Origin: Erodium maritimum
Lineage: Eukaryota > Streptophyta > Magnoliopsida > Geraniales > Geraniaceae
Assembly: GCA_963921825.1 (NCBI GenBank)
Contig: OY997595.1
Span: 13,757,228-13,821,227 of the forward strand
Direction of reading: 5' to 3'
Length of the DNA: 64,000 nucleotides
The notes under the pieces are model-generated. The model was not told the DNA's origin. It worked only from the letters and a program-made list of their open reading frames with translations, and did not search any database. Each line of letters opens with the position of its first letter. Position 1 is the stretch's first letter. Made by a program: the position numbers and the translations under genes. This document shows positions 36,107 through 48,895 of the stretch, one piece after another.

Positions 36107-39100
36107 TCAGTATTTCTCTGATAAGGTGGATACGCCGCAGTACATGTTTGGATTTGTTATGCGATCTGGGCTTTTAGCTTGCGCAATGGCCCTTGTGCTG
36201 TCGCAAAATGGATTCACCGGGCTGGATGGGTTTTTAATTACACCCAGCCCTGCCATGAATTTCCAAATCCACATAGCCTCCTTAGCTGCCTCTGCAGCAT
36301 CCATGTACTTGGCCTCTGTCGTAGATTCGGCAATGGTATCTTGCTTTACGCTCTCCCAGCTAGAGCTCTGCCATTCAGCGTAAACACATATCCTGACTGA
36401 CTTCTAAAGTCATCTGGATTTGTCTTGGAAAACTAGCGTCTACTCATCCTTCGACGACTAGTTCAACATCATCTTTCCCCCGGGTTAGAATGATGTCTAC
36501 TGGTACAACATAAGGCTTACGAGACGTCCGGTCTGATACATGTCATGGCATATATGTTCGATCCTGTCCCCAGGCACATAGGATTCTCATCAGCTGTCTT
36601 AGGACACCGAGTCTTTTTGAGATAAATGCCATGACTAGTGGGTAAAAGTACTTTCTTTGAATCGAGCATTAAGAACCTACTCAATGCCTTGTTCACATAG
36701 GTTCCCTGACTTAAATCCAAGACCCTCTTGGTGCGATCTCTACATATCTTAATCCCTAAGATATAAGAAGCATCGCCTAAGTCATTTATTGAAAAACACT
36801 TCCTCAACCAAGCTTAAGTCTCGTGCAAGGTTGGGATGTCATTTTCAATGAGAACCAGAAAGGTAATCTTGCTCCCACTAGCCTTCTTATAAACGCAAGA
36901 TTCATCCTCATTCTTGATTAAGCCAAATCCAATTACAGCTTCATCAAAACGAAGGATCCAATTCCGAGAAGTTCGTTTCAATCCATAAATGGATTTCAAC
37001 AACTTATAAATATTTCCCTTATTCTTCGGATCATCAAAACCTTTGAGCCGAGACATACAAACGTACTCAGTCAAATTTCCATTTAGGAAAGCGTTTTTGA
37101 CATCCACTTGCCATATCTCGTAATTATGATACGCATTTATGTCAAGAAGAATTTGGATCGATTTTGACCATAGTCACTAGGGAGAAGGTTTCCCCATAGT
37201 CAATCCATTGGATCTGCCTATAACCTTTCGCCACCAGTTGAGCTTTGTAGGTCAGAGGGTTGTCATCCATGTCCATCTTCACCTTGAAGATCCATTTGCA
37301 TCCGATGGTCCTCACACCATTGATGGGATCAACCGGTTCCCAGACTTGGTTGTCCGACATGGATTGCATTTCCTCCCTCATGGCTCCCAGCCATAACTCG
37401 GAGTCGGGCCCATCCACAGCTTCTTGAAAGGTGGCTGAATCATCGTGATCCACCATGACTTCATTGTCACCTCCGGATACCATATCTTGGAGGTGGAAGA
37501 TTCACCCTTTCAAATCGCCTTGGACCTTCCGGAATTGTAACAGGAATTGGTTCTCACTCTACGACAATCTCTGGCTCCTTTCTACTGGGTTGTCAATTGG
37601 TTTAGACAGATTTGTACCATCCTGAATTTCTTCGAGATGCACAGTCCTTCCAATGACGTCTTTGGAAACAAAACTTCTTTTCCATAAAGACCCCACCCCA
37701 AGCGACGAACGCCATGTTCTCACTGGGATTGTAGAAATAGTATCCCCTTGTTGCTTTGGGACACCACACGAAGGTGCATATCTCAGATCTTGGTTCGAGC
37801 TTAGTCGAAACCAAATGTTTCACATAAGCCTCGCAACCACAAATCTTTAGGAAGGACAAAGCGGGCATCATCCCGTACCATTTTAAAATGGTGTCCCTTC
37901 CACACCCTTCGTCGAAGCCCGATTCACTATGAATGCAGTCGTCTCTAGAGCATAACCCTAGAAAGAGATTGGGAGATCAGTCCAACTAATCATGGAACGG
38001 ACCATTGTCTAACAATGTCCGATTTCTCCGTTTGGCTACACCTTTCAACTACAATGTCCCAGGAGGAGTCCATTCCAAAAGGATCCCATTCTCTTTTACA
38101 TGATCTAACAACTCTATGTTCAAGTATTTTCCACCTCGATCCAATCGAAGTGCCTTAATACCTTTGTCGAGCTGGTTTTCTACTTTAGTCTTAAACTCTT
38201 TGAATTTATCAAAAGCTTCAGACTTATGTCTCAGCGAATAGACATAACCATATTTACTGTAATCATAAGTAAATGTGATAAAGTAGCTAAAACCCCTCCT
38301 GGCAAGTGAAGTTATTGGTCCACACACATTCGAGTGTATCATCCCCAATAATTCACCCGCCCTTTCATCGCGATCGATAAAGGGCACTTTAGTTATTTTT
38401 CCCATCAAACAAACATTGCACCTATCGATCGAATGGAATTCGAATGAACTTGAAAGCCTGCACTTCTGAAGTGCCGATAGGCGCTTCTTGTTTATGCGAC
38501 CCAAATGACAGTTCCATAACATAGTTAGGTTTAAATCGTTGGATTTAGGCCTCTTGGTATTAACGTGATATATAGAACTTGAGGCATTGTTACCCATATC
38601 TAATATGTACAATCCTTCAACCAAGTCAGTACTGGTATAAAACATATCATTGCATAGAACATTGAAAACTCCATTTCCAATATTAACATTATATCCTTCC
38701 TTGTCAAACACGGATACAGATATAATATTCCTACTAAAAGTAGGTATGCAATATACATTATACAATACTAAGACAAGGTCACTTGGCAAAGCAAGACTCA
38801 TGGATCCTACAGCAGTTGCCACAACTCTGAGGTCCACTTCGTGCTTTCCAAACCTCTCCTACTTTCACCCACCATATATTAGTGCATGTGTGAGATTCAG
38901 TCCTGGTATCTAATACCCATGAATCTTTGGAAGTAGAGAGATGTAGCTCTATAGAGTTAATACCGGATGAAGGCACGGTCCCACCGCCCTTCCTTAGATC
39001 ATCCAGGTTTCCTAATGAAGGCGTAGTCATACTGCCTTTCTTCAGATCATCCAGGCTATTTGATGAAGGTGCAATCCCACTGCCCTTCTTCAGATCAGCC

Positions 39101-39466
39101 GTGAACTTCCTGTAATCCCGGTTACACTGACCAGGCTGTTGGCAGTAGAAGCAGACATTCTCAGGTGTCACATCTTTCCTGCCAAGTGCGCATGGACCCC
39201 GCCCTTGCCACTTCTAATTCCCTTTTTGACCATCAGAATATCCTTGGATCCCAGATCTCTGATATATTCTTCTCAGCAGTTATTGACACTTCATGTAACT
39301 CTGATATGGTCTTAGAGACAGCCTTGTCAAGGACATATTCTTTGCGTTCAGACTTGAGGACTATCCTCAAAATTCTGTACCAGTCCAAATAGTTTGTCTC
39401 ATTTAGCTTGACCCTGTCAAGAATGGTTTTTAATGACAAACTATTAATGTTCACTGAATTTGCCAT
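36107..39466 (-). pseudogene. copia C gag-pol remnants
   Basis: Gag begins near 39466 (MANSVNINSLSLKTILDRV), with a zinc-knuckle-like CFYCQQPGQCNRDY near 39150. Protease to integrase core lies at 38837-38049 (LWNCHLGRINKKRL; GPITSLARRGFSYF; KALRLDRGGKYLN). The integrase C-terminus is at 37871-37602. RT spans 37483-36517, with MDVKNAFLNGNL; the YVDD position is altered to a sequence like IEND. RNase H is around 36304-36107 (EAAKEAMWIWKF). Stops and frameshifts separate all segments. Gag resembles the gag family expected for copia B, so the two elements probably belong to related lineages. Confidence 0.88.
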
Positions 39467-41008
39467 TTGATCTACAACAAATAAAATTCAATCAGTAAAC
39501 TGAATAAATTTTATGAAGATCAAGCTTAAACACCAACAATCGATTCTAAACCTTTAGAATCTGAAACCAAGATCCTTGATTCACTCGATTAAGCTGAACT
39601 AATGCTCACCACTTAATCGAGCTATGTAGGTAGGACTTCATCCAATCACATCCAATGTGACTCTTGGCTAGGGTATGTACTTATGTACACGGCTTACCCT
39701 ATCTGTTACCCTAGCTCAACCTCAGGCTGAGAATCGTAGTCGGGTCCACCAATTCTCAACTATGGCTCGTCACTATGTAGGTGCTCCGCTAATGCACACG
39801 ACACCCACATATGTCGTCCAAACCTACTACCCTGCTTTCCCATGGATGCTCCGCTAATGCGCACGACAGCCATAGGACGGGGAGGTAGTAAGGTGTTGAT
39901 AATTGGGAGGTATCGGAAATGACCCGTTTTGACTTGTCCGGTTGTGTTTAAAACTGTGACACATCCTAGATGCGATGAGCACATCAACTACATTTCAAAT
40001 GCAATGATGCCTCAAATTACATCCAATGTAATTCTTCCTTCGAACCCGTCAACTACATCCAATGTAATGACGATTCTAAGGGCTCACACACAAGGATTAA
40101 AATTCCAATTTTATCTTTGCATGTGAGGTGATATGCTCAGTAAATAAAGTTAAGCATGCAATTCTAAAACACATAGAATTAATCATGCATAAACTAAACC
40201 AAGCATAAAGCGATAAATGTGCACATAATAGCCCCCTAAACTAACTCCCACTAGCTTCTTGAGCTCCACAGACTCCAAGCCGATGCCAACACCCGAAAAG
40301 CCACCAAATGACATTTTCGCCTTTTCTTCGTCTTGAGTAAAATATTACAATTTAATACACGACTCGCAGGTCGGGAATAAATAAATATTACAAACAAGTG
40401 GTTCGAAGACCACACCTTGAAAGAATAATTACACGCCAACTCTTACGGCTCGCAGGCCGTGAAAAGCGATAAATAATTAAATCGAGCTTGGGGCTATTAT
40501 GTACACCATGCCAACATCACATCACACATCGTGTTATCAAACAATCATGTTATCAAACATCATGTGATTTTCCGGTTTTATTTAAGAGCCAAGTTTCGAA
40601 ATTTTTTGATGCTCGGTTTATCGAAACCGTTCAAAAATGAAACTTTTGAACATTTGATCTTCGAGTTCGTCATGACGGTTCCAAACTCGTCATATCTAAC
40701 AAAACGGTTTAGACTTAGCATATCAACCACCCAATGGTCATTCTTGGCCTAGCTTCGTCCAACGGAGCCCCGTTCGGTCCCGGTTTCGGCTCCCCGAGAG
40801 TCCCGCTCCCGAGACCCGAAAAATCAAACTTTTTTCAAAATTTCCAGATTTGAAATAATTTTCAAAAATTCATTTTACATGCATTAAATACATAAACAAT
40901 AATTTAAAACATGTTATCAAACAATTTAGCAAAACAACATGCCAAAAACGAAACTTTCAAGCAAAACCGAAACTTTGAACACCGTCTTGTGAATCCTAAA
41001 GGTAGCAC

Positions 41009-41021
41009 GGCTCTGATACCA
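41009..41021 (-). other. Primer-binding site of copia C
   Basis: The minus strand reads TGGTATCAGAGCC just inside the 5' LTR, matching initiator tRNA-Met. Confidence 0.9.
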
Positions 41022-41022
41022 C

Positions 41023-41319
41023 TGTTGGGTCTCGAGGTATGGTTGGAGATGAACTAACTCGCAGCGGAAAATCAATGAAAACCAAGAGACGATTAAACCA
41101 TGAAACAACTAACAAAGAATGGATTCACAAGAGAAAAATTCAGCACTATTTCTTACCAAAACAAGAACACCGGTTAACGAATGATTGACTTGAGTCTCCA
41201 AGACGTCTACGTATCCACATGGGAATTAAAGCCACGTAGTTCTTCTCTTTGAGGACTCAAAAACACAAAAATGGAGGTGTGAACTTGCCAAACCCGAAAT
41301 TGCAAGGGAACGGGGAGAA
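41023..41319 (-). repeat. Truncated 5' LTR of copia C
   Basis: About 296 bp match the left part of 34270-35954. Similarity stops near GGGAACGGGGAGAA, after which the sequence is SDH7 upstream DNA. By eye there are about eight mismatches, so this insertion is older than copia B. Confidence 0.88.
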
Positions 41320-41465
41320 CCCATCTTCTTGCAATTTGACAAAAGTACAGGCTCATTCCTGCAAAGAAAATCACACCATCTTCTTGTCCTTCATTCCTTA
41401 GACCTGGTTCGACATTCAGTACTGGGCTTCTCGGCAATCTCGATCCGTGTCTCAAGCGAGCGACA

Positions 41466-43573
41466 ATGGCGTTCTTTCTCAACAAAACCACCATTACTTC
41501 TCACTTCAGGTTTAGCTCTCAGGTACTCTCTTCCTCTCCTCCATCGATTGCATCTCTATTACATAGACCTAATCTATTTTTTTTATACTAAATTTGCATC
41601 TCTATTGGAACTTCTGCAGAAGACGGACGGTGCTCTTGCTCTCCCTCGTCGTGGTTATCACGTCGACCTAGGCGATCGCGAGAAAGCTGTCAGTACCATT
41701 TCTCTCGTTTTTTTGGATCGTTTAGCTAATTGATTAATGTCATCGTATTTTCTGTATATTATATTTATGGAGGAATCTATCTGGTAGTTGGTTCATTATC
41801 CTGTTCGTTTAAGATAGTTCATTGAATTGATGTTTTTATCCTTGCGATGGTAGGGATAAGAAGAAGTGAATGACCTAAAATTTCAATTTAGGTTTTTGAA
41901 AACCTTAGGGGAACTTTGATGTAGTAATTTTATTCTTGATATCTCTGAATTAGTTAATTGGTTTTAGTATCTCTCTTTCAAAATATCAGCTAAATGATCT
42001 GTTGGGACTAGAGGAGTAAAAACATTGTGTATAGAAGGCGGAGGGTAAATATTTTTATTTTCATTATTAAAAGTGACAACTCTGTTTTTCCTGCATTCTA
42101 TTTGATGGGTTGAAGTTCTGTTCTTGTTGCTGCAGTCGTCATTCTTGTCATGTAAGAGTAATTTGAACAGTTTTCTCTGAATGTCACTTGAATGGAAAAC
42201 AGTTCAAGTGGAGTATGCATTATGAACGATCTTGAGTAATATTGAGCTTCTAAGCAGTACTTGGCTCTTAGATGAATGCATGTTGTTTATACAAAAATAA
42301 TTCGACTATTAATTTGTTTGTAGTAGGCCGTACAGGTTATTTCATTTTAATGCAGTTTCTCATACATTGGGAGTCATCTTATTTGTAGGGGGTGAGAACA
42401 AGAACCTATTTTCCAATATAAATTTTAGGAAATGACATATTGTTAATTAATTGAAGAAATCTATCCTTCAAATACGCCTTACCATTGGATCCTGTGTGTC
42501 AGGAAATAGGCATAGAGCTTGAATTACAATGATACTAGTTTTCGTCCATGCTATACTGAGTTGATTATCATGCAGCTGTTGGCAGAGGACCCAACCTTAA
42601 GGAAATTTAAATCAGAGAAAACGGCTGTTCGGCGTATCAAAAGAATTAGTGATGGTCTCACAATCGCTATTGTTGCTGGTATATTGGTCTCTTTGATATG
42701 CAGTCAATGATATGTTCTGTGATATTCCTCGATTCTTTATGAATTGTGTAGTAGCATAGCATGGTTGTCCCAGATGAACTGATGAATTTTGTCTCCATAC
42801 TTGGTATTTGGGGTGTAGTCGTATGCTCCCAACGCCTTTCATATATAAAATTGTGAGATGTCAATGCAGTAGGTTCAGTCAAATGACTGTACTATGAACG
42901 CTTGAAAGTGAAAATTATGCTTCAGAAGTACTCTACTGTCTGTCTTACAAAATTATGAATTACGTGAGTCTCTTCTACTAAAACTGACGTATAATATCGT
43001 TGATGAATGAAAGATGGTTATATGTACTAAAGGTATATAGATTTTAAGCTACAGTGACAAGATGCGATGATAGTTTGTTGAAGTTCTCTAATGCTGCCTG
43101 TTTTTATACTTTCAGACCCTTGTAGGGCACAGAATCACCGTCTGAAATTTGATATCACATCACATCCCCTAATATGACATGATATAATCCTGCAACTAAG
43201 TCAAAACTTTCTAGTTTCCTTTTCCAATATTTCTTGTATCATTAATGTGACCATGATTTTGACGGAACCATTCTTTATTTATTTGTGAGAAACGTACCCA
43301 TAGACATGAACTAGTCACTTAGGTTCTTCAAGCTTCAGGATGTAGAAATTTATAACGGTCTTTACCCCCAAAACTAGTTCAGGCAATTATAATAATAGCA
43401 ATGAGAACACCATTCTTATACCATTTTCTCTAGCATTGCTTGATTTTGTTATAAGCAAACCTTGCTATACTTATATACTTCCTTTGATGATTGCTACAGG
43501 CTGTGCCTATGAATTTTATGTCAGAACAGTAGTGCGAGAAGAAGCTCGAAAACAGGCTGGTGAAAAAGCATAA
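41466..43573 (+). CDS. SDH7: Succinate dehydrogenase subunit 7, mitochondrial
   Basis: Four exons (41466-41522, 41620-41688, 42576-42678, 43500-43573) join with GT-AG introns into 100 residues. The start [14 protein letters not shown] looks like a short mitochondrial targeting sequence. [21 protein letters not shown], split over exons 2-3, follows, then a basic stretch, one hydrophobic segment (about 69-84) and the C-terminus [14 protein letters not shown]. This matches the plant-specific SDH7 subunit associated with complex II in the inner mitochondrial membrane. The ATG is the only one giving this conserved N-terminus. The truncated LTR of copia C ends about 146 bp upstream, so the core promoter is either in that short stretch or partly LTR-derived. 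Confidence 0.92.
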
Positions 43574-44272
43574 CTGTAGTGCGCACACTTTGATTGCTGA
43601 TCCTGCAACAACTACAGACCTATTTTATGACCTGCCCTTTGTATCAAATAAGAGCCCATAGTTTTAAAATGCTTGAAACTGACAATTCTGATGTTTTGAT
43701 TTTTCTTTTCATCAAATGTTGATTAATAAAATCACCTTTCAATAACCCAACGTTATGTTTCCCCACTACCCATTCCTTTTATCAAACCTAAATTCCCTAT
43801 TGTTTGAATTTCCAAGTCTTCTGTTCCCTATTGTTATCACGGAAACTGAAATCAAATTATTCAAGAATAAAAATAATATTACAAAACTAATTGATTTTTT
43901 TTCGTTCTATTTAGACCAGTATTAGTTATGCAAATATGTTACGTATGTGCTAAATATTCACTTACCGGAGCTTAATCACTGTGTCTGAAACGATAATCAG
44001 AAACGTCAAATGCCAAAAAAGAGGGGTACTTTGGTAATTCAGCACGAAGTTTTGTGCTGCCGCCGTGCCACGTAAAGCCCACTCGCAATTACAAAACTAC
44101 CCCCATTTGGACGGCCTACTTTATTCTTTTCATATATTTTACAAAACCATCATGACTGTGTGTTGTTCAAAAGTCTAAAAACAGAGAAAAAGTCTTCTGA
44201 GGATCATTCTTCAAGATAGTTCCTTCATCTGATTTTTTGAAGAGAAAGAGAAGAGGATTGATTGTTCTTTCT

Positions 44273-44298
<26 letters not shown>
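44273..44298 (+). repeat. (GA)13 microsatellite in the WLIM1 5' UTR
   Basis: An uninterrupted GA repeat runs directly into the WLIM1 start codon. GA/CT repeats in plant leaders can bind GAGA-type BPC factors and vary in length between accessions. Confidence 0.9.
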
Positions 44299-44304
<6 letters not shown>

Positions 44305-46347
44305 CAACAACAACATATGGAGGAACAACCCAGAAGTGTAAGGCTTGTGAGAAAACAGTATACTTGGTTGATGAGCTCACAGCTGACAACAAGGTCTACC
44401 ACAAGGCCTGCTTCAGGTGCCACCACTGCAAGAGCACTCTCAAGGTCTCTCCCTCAAAACCCTCTTCTACACCTTCTATCTCTCTTGATTTTGTTCTTCA
44501 TTTCTGTTTTTTGACTTTTTCTTCTTATTTATTATTCCTATATATTGTGCTTCATATTGGGTTGGTGGGTTTGCTTCAAAGGTGTATTTGGTGGATGATG
44601 GCTGATGATCATGATGTTTAGTATGTGAATTTAAGATGATCCCAGATCGAAAGTCAGTTCCTTTTTTTATTCAAGCCCTTATTTTGACATTTCCTTGCCA
44701 ACAAACAAATATTGTTTGTATTGATAAAATCAAGCCCTAAATTTGAGTTCCTAACTAGTTCTGCAAAAATGAAATGAAAGGACGATCTTGTATCTGTTTT
44801 GGGTCTTTGTTAAGATCTTAGGAGTAATCATGAATGTTCATCAAAGGTGGGTTAGGAGCTTATAAACATAGGTCGAAATGTTTCATCAGACCTAAGAAAA
44901 CCTGCTATGCCAGTCTCAGTATTTCTATTTGAACAATGTCATTTTGTTCATATGTAATGTTCCTCTTATTGATGATATTGGAATACAGACTTACCAATGA
45001 AGTTAGAAGAGTGTATCTATATTCTATATCATGTTCTTCTGTTTCTATGTTTCTCATCTTTACCCGTCGCTGCAGCTGTTCAACTATAGCTCATTCGAGG
45101 GTGTTCTTTATTGCATGCCTCACTTTGATCAACTGTTCAAGATGACCGGCAGCTTGGATAAAAGTTTCGAAGGTGGTTACCTGTTTTATGTTAAGTTGAT
45201 TTTATTCACCTCTGGTAATTGGTATTACCAAATTTATTCAAGCTTTGTTTTTTAATCCCTTTCCCGTAGGTGCTCCAAAAACACCTAGAGTGAGATCTTC
45301 CGATCAGGTACATATACTCTACAATGTTCAGTTTTATTATGTCCATATGCTTTATTTGTTCTGAATGTGTAGCATCACTTCTAATGGCATCTTATTAATA
45401 CTATGTGGAATTTCACAGGTCCTTAGCAATAAGTTTTCAAATATGTTTGGTGGAACTCAAGACAAATGTGTAGCCTGCAAGAAAACTGTTTACCCAATCG
45501 AAAAGGTGATGCATAAATCTAACTTAAACTCGATCCAGATTCTTTTGATTCTAATTTTCTTATTCTGCTGATACGCCTCTTCTCTGTTTGTGTAAGCAAA
45601 CTTTCGGGGTCACATAAGCATATTGATACTAAGTATCAGGTTACCTGTAGTTATTGCCTATCAAAAAAGAACATAAGCATTTTTCTATCCTTGTTGCATT
45701 GTTTGATCTATATGAAATCTGATTCCTCTGAACTATGCGTGTCTGCTTTAAATTTTAAAGGGTAACGCCTCATTATCCCGGATTACCATTAAGTTACACC
45801 GTCAATTAAAAATAAGGGGAGATTATAGGTCTCTACCCTCCTTTATCCACTTTTTACAATTAACTACCCTAAACAATGTTATCTCATGCCCAAAATATTG
45901 GCAAATAAGCCTCTTTGATTGCTTCCATGCCCATGCCTTATGTGTTAGGCGTATACTTTGGTAATCCTTAGATGCCGTCATGGTTGTAATCTGATGTTTT
46001 GGTGTGACTGCTAGAACAGAATCAGTGACAAAACCATGGATTTATTCTGAATCCTTAAAACATTTACAGAAACTCTGTTGTTTCAGGTGGCAGTTGACGG
46101 GACATCATACCACAAGTCATGTTTCAGGTGTGTACATGGAGGTTGTGTGATCAGCCCATCAAGTTACGTGGCCCACGAGCAGCGCCTCTACTGCAAGCAC
46201 CACCATGCCCAGCTCTTCAGAGAGAAGGGTAACTTCAGCCAGTTCGACAAGCATGAGCAAGTCAAGGCTGTGGCTGTGGAAGAGACTGAGAACGGAACAC
46301 CAACAGTTTTAGTTACTGATGCAGATACAGATACAGCTCAAAGCTAA
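44298..46347 (+). CDS. WLIM1: LIM-domain protein WLIM1-like
   Basis: Five exons (44298-44444, 45076-45172, 45270-45307, 45419-45505, 46087-46347) join with GT-AG introns into 209 residues. LIM1 has C14, C17, H35, C38, C41, C44, C62, H65. LIM2 has C111, C114, H132, C135, C138, C143, C159, H162. These are the CX2CX17HX2C... spacings of plant two-LIM proteins. The linker TGSLDKSFEGAPKTPR is typical of the widely expressed WLIM1 branch rather than the pollen branch. The family bundles actin filaments in the cytosol and can enter the nucleus. The acidic C-terminus (EETENGTPTVLVTDADTDTA) is usual for the group. All zinc ligands are present, so the gene looks functional. Confidence 0.94.
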
Positions 46348-46671
46348 ATGTGGGTATGAAACATGTTTGGTTTGGTCTTGTTTTTGCATCGTGTTATGTA
46401 ATATTGGTACATAGAGGTTCGGCTTGTTTACTAATATTGAGTGTGAGCTTTGGATGAAACAATAATAATTGGCATCATTGAGTTTGTTTTAAGAATTCAT
46501 GTATTGCTCCTGTTTTTGGTCTTTGTTTTCAAGTTTCATCATTCCCTATACCGTTTCATAGATCTAATTGTTAGATTATAGGATTATGGTTCAAGATTCC
46601 TTGACCCATGTGATTTGAACTTGATCATAGATCATTTTCATTATTATAGTTGGAACTTGATCATCAAACCA

Positions 46672-48895
46672 TTTTTTTAGTAAAAGGGTAGGTACTCATT
46701 CATTCAAACATCAAATTACAATACCCACCGTCAAAAGGCTAGCCCGAAACAAACGAGGGATATAGCTGAAAGTCCCCGCTTGAGGAGAAAGCGGGCACTC
46801 CGACAAATATGGCTAACAATAAAAGAAATTCTACAAGAAACTGTAGAACAGATACAACGACGGGAGATGCGCACAATGATGTGAGTTCAAGAAGCTAAAT
46901 TCCACTGAACGAGGTTGTCTAGGGTCGCAATGGCATAATATAAGATGGTCTGACCCCCCAACAGGGGCCGAAAGAGTCGGCCTCCCAAGGGCCCAAAGGC
47001 TTATCATAACTTCCGACGAGGTTGTTTGCTAGCCTTTGTCGAGTTAGCGGAAATAAGGTCGTGCTGGGCCTGCCGCCCATTCTGGTCGATATCTATAAGC
47101 ACAAAGGCTCCCTTCTTTGAGCCAGTTGTTGCTTCAAGATTCCTGTCCCCTTTTTCTCTGGCCAGTATCTTGAGGTTTTTCGTTTTTCTGGGGACTCTCT
47201 TTATCTGTTACCTTTTCTAGGAGCTCTTTGTTCGGGTGGAATACCTCACCCTGTTTTTGGATTGCAATCCCCGTAGGCTGTATTCTACAACCCTCCTTCA
47301 GGTTCCTGTACGTCCAACTCTTGGTGGCCAGAGGTGCCTCCTTGTTAGGCAAAGTTGTAGTCTTAATGGTTCGCATGTATAGGGGAGGTACTACCGATCT
47401 ATTCCCGCGTTCCAAATCCTTCAACATTATCTCCGGAGGTGGGTTTTTGGTACGCTGGTCTTTGGGAAAACCTGGAGACTTACCTTGTACATGGTTCCAA
47501 CCATGAATGTCATTGGTCGGAGGGTCGGGCATAGGCGGTTGGGGGGATTCCCGACGTTCCTGCAAACCCGTCACAATATTCCGAAGAGGAAGGTTAGTGT
47601 GATGTGTAGGAACCTCCATGGGGGCCGAAGATGGCATAGCATTCCAATTTGTGCAAAAGATCCTTTCCACCTAGATTGCGGGTGGAGCTCGGAGTGAGTC
47701 CCCGTATCTCCGTGCAAATTGATCCACCCCTGGGAGGATAACAACATAATCTTTATTTGCATGGCCGACGTGGGCACACCGGTAAGAAAATTCTAGTAGT
47801 TTTTCATATTCAAGCCGGACTTTAAGCGCCTTTGCATCTGTATCAATCTGTAGGATGAGGTGACGTCGGAGTGGTTTTGTGGCGTCCACCTCCACCTGAA
47901 GCCAGAGGAAGGTATCTCATCCCTGCGACGTACTAGAGGCTCTTGGAGCATTTACCCTCCGAAGCTCGACTTCCCTCCCAAGATTTGAGACAGTGAACTC
48001 TCGCATCTGGAAAATTCTAGCTTTGACGGGATGTCAAAAGCTCTTACTGAGATTCGGATAGAACGAAAGCACATGGTTTCAGGTTGAGTGCGTGGTGGCG
48101 GAGGCGGTAGAAGCAATACCGAGCCGTAAAAGGACCACAGTTCCCTTGCTCTAATGTCATCCATCGCCTTTTTAAAGGTGAAGTAGAACACTATTATTTT
48201 TTCAGTTATTGGTTGGACTGCCAGCCCTTCTACATTCCATGCATTCGCAATAACGGAGCAAAGAGAACGGGGCCCTACTCGTTTCTCCGTGAGGAGTTTT
48301 CCGACGAGGACAAAGCGGTAGCGGGAGTCGTCAAGGGATGGGACGGTGTTCACGGGGACCTCAATCACCACATCGTCGTCTTCAAAGAATTTGTCCATCA
48401 GGGATGTCCTTAAGGAGACTTATGTTAATTTTTCTTGCACCACCTCTAGGTTCGCTGAGTAGGATCCCGTGGTTGGATGGGGTTTTGGTACCGGTAAGAA
48501 GGGGTTGAGATGGGGGTTGTGGTATTTTCCCAACAAAGAATCACTTGTATGTTAGTTTTGGAGGTCGGTTGAGTGTTTAGTATGGTAATGGTGATTGTTT
48601 ATGGTGTGATTGGTGTCGGGGGAGATGAAGAATCGGCTTTGGATTCGGAGTTGTGGGAGGAGGGAGGCGATGGGTTGTTAGATTTGGCCAGAACTAGTAG
48701 AGATGAGGGGAGCATAATAGATCTCGTCGGAGTTGAAGCTCGAGAAAAGGGAGAAGAAGAGGAGATAAAGGAAAAGTGGGGCTCATGAGAGATTCGGTAA
48801 GATAGAGATGAGGAAGAAAACGACATCATTATTAAAAGTTTCGAGCAGAGAGAAGCGCAATGAGATAAGAAAAAAAAACATGTAGGGGGAGGGCT
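46672..48895 (-). mobile_element. LINE-type element carrying ORF1 only, decayed
   Basis: A T-run at 46672-46678 is the reversed poly(A) tail. On the minus strand the body begins near 48895, with a start MSFSSSSLSYRISHEP, and contains ORF1 but no endonuclease or reverse transcriptase. The 3' part (46680-47130) is untranslated. No target duplication was established. I infer an internally deleted, non-autonomous L1 copy. Confidence 0.72.
47671..48398 (-). pseudogene. LINE ORF1: DUF4283 and degenerate zinc knuckle
   Basis: The segment 48398-47952 has the DUF4283 pattern: YRFVLVGKLLTEKR, then VIANAWNVEGLAV, then FYFTFKKAMDDIRARELWSF. After a frame change, 47895-47671 has DATKPLRRHLILQIDTDAK and a knuckle-like YEKLLEFSYRCAHVGHANKD. 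There the first Cys is Ser and the last is Tyr, so zinc binding should be lost. These domains make plant L1 ORF1 RNA-binding proteins. A proline-rich tail continues to about 47134 in another frame. Confidence 0.75.

Larger units (their letters stand above)
34270..41319 (-). mobile_element. Ty1/copia retrotransposon C, inserted in LINE, 5' LTR truncated
   Basis: The 3' LTR (34270-35954) and the start of the 5' LTR (41023-41319) share about 296 bp with roughly eight differences. A purine tract (minus-strand CAAGTGGGAGAT, 35955-35966) and a primer-binding site of TGGTATCAGAGCC type (41009-41021) fix the orientation as minus. Gag, protease, integrase, RT and RNase H remnants lie between them. The right 1.4 kb of the 5' LTR is missing, and SDH7 upstream sequence follows directly. 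Confidence 0.93.

Noticed and set aside
41329-41733. 134-codon plus-strand reading frame over the SDH7 5' end
   Set aside because: It is in a different frame from the conserved SDH7 exons, crosses the intron 1 splice sites and has no recognisable domain.
47134-47670. 178-codon minus-strand reading frame as an independent gene
   Set aside because: It is the proline-rich, shifted continuation of the LINE ORF1 region just upstream of the element's untranslated 3' part.
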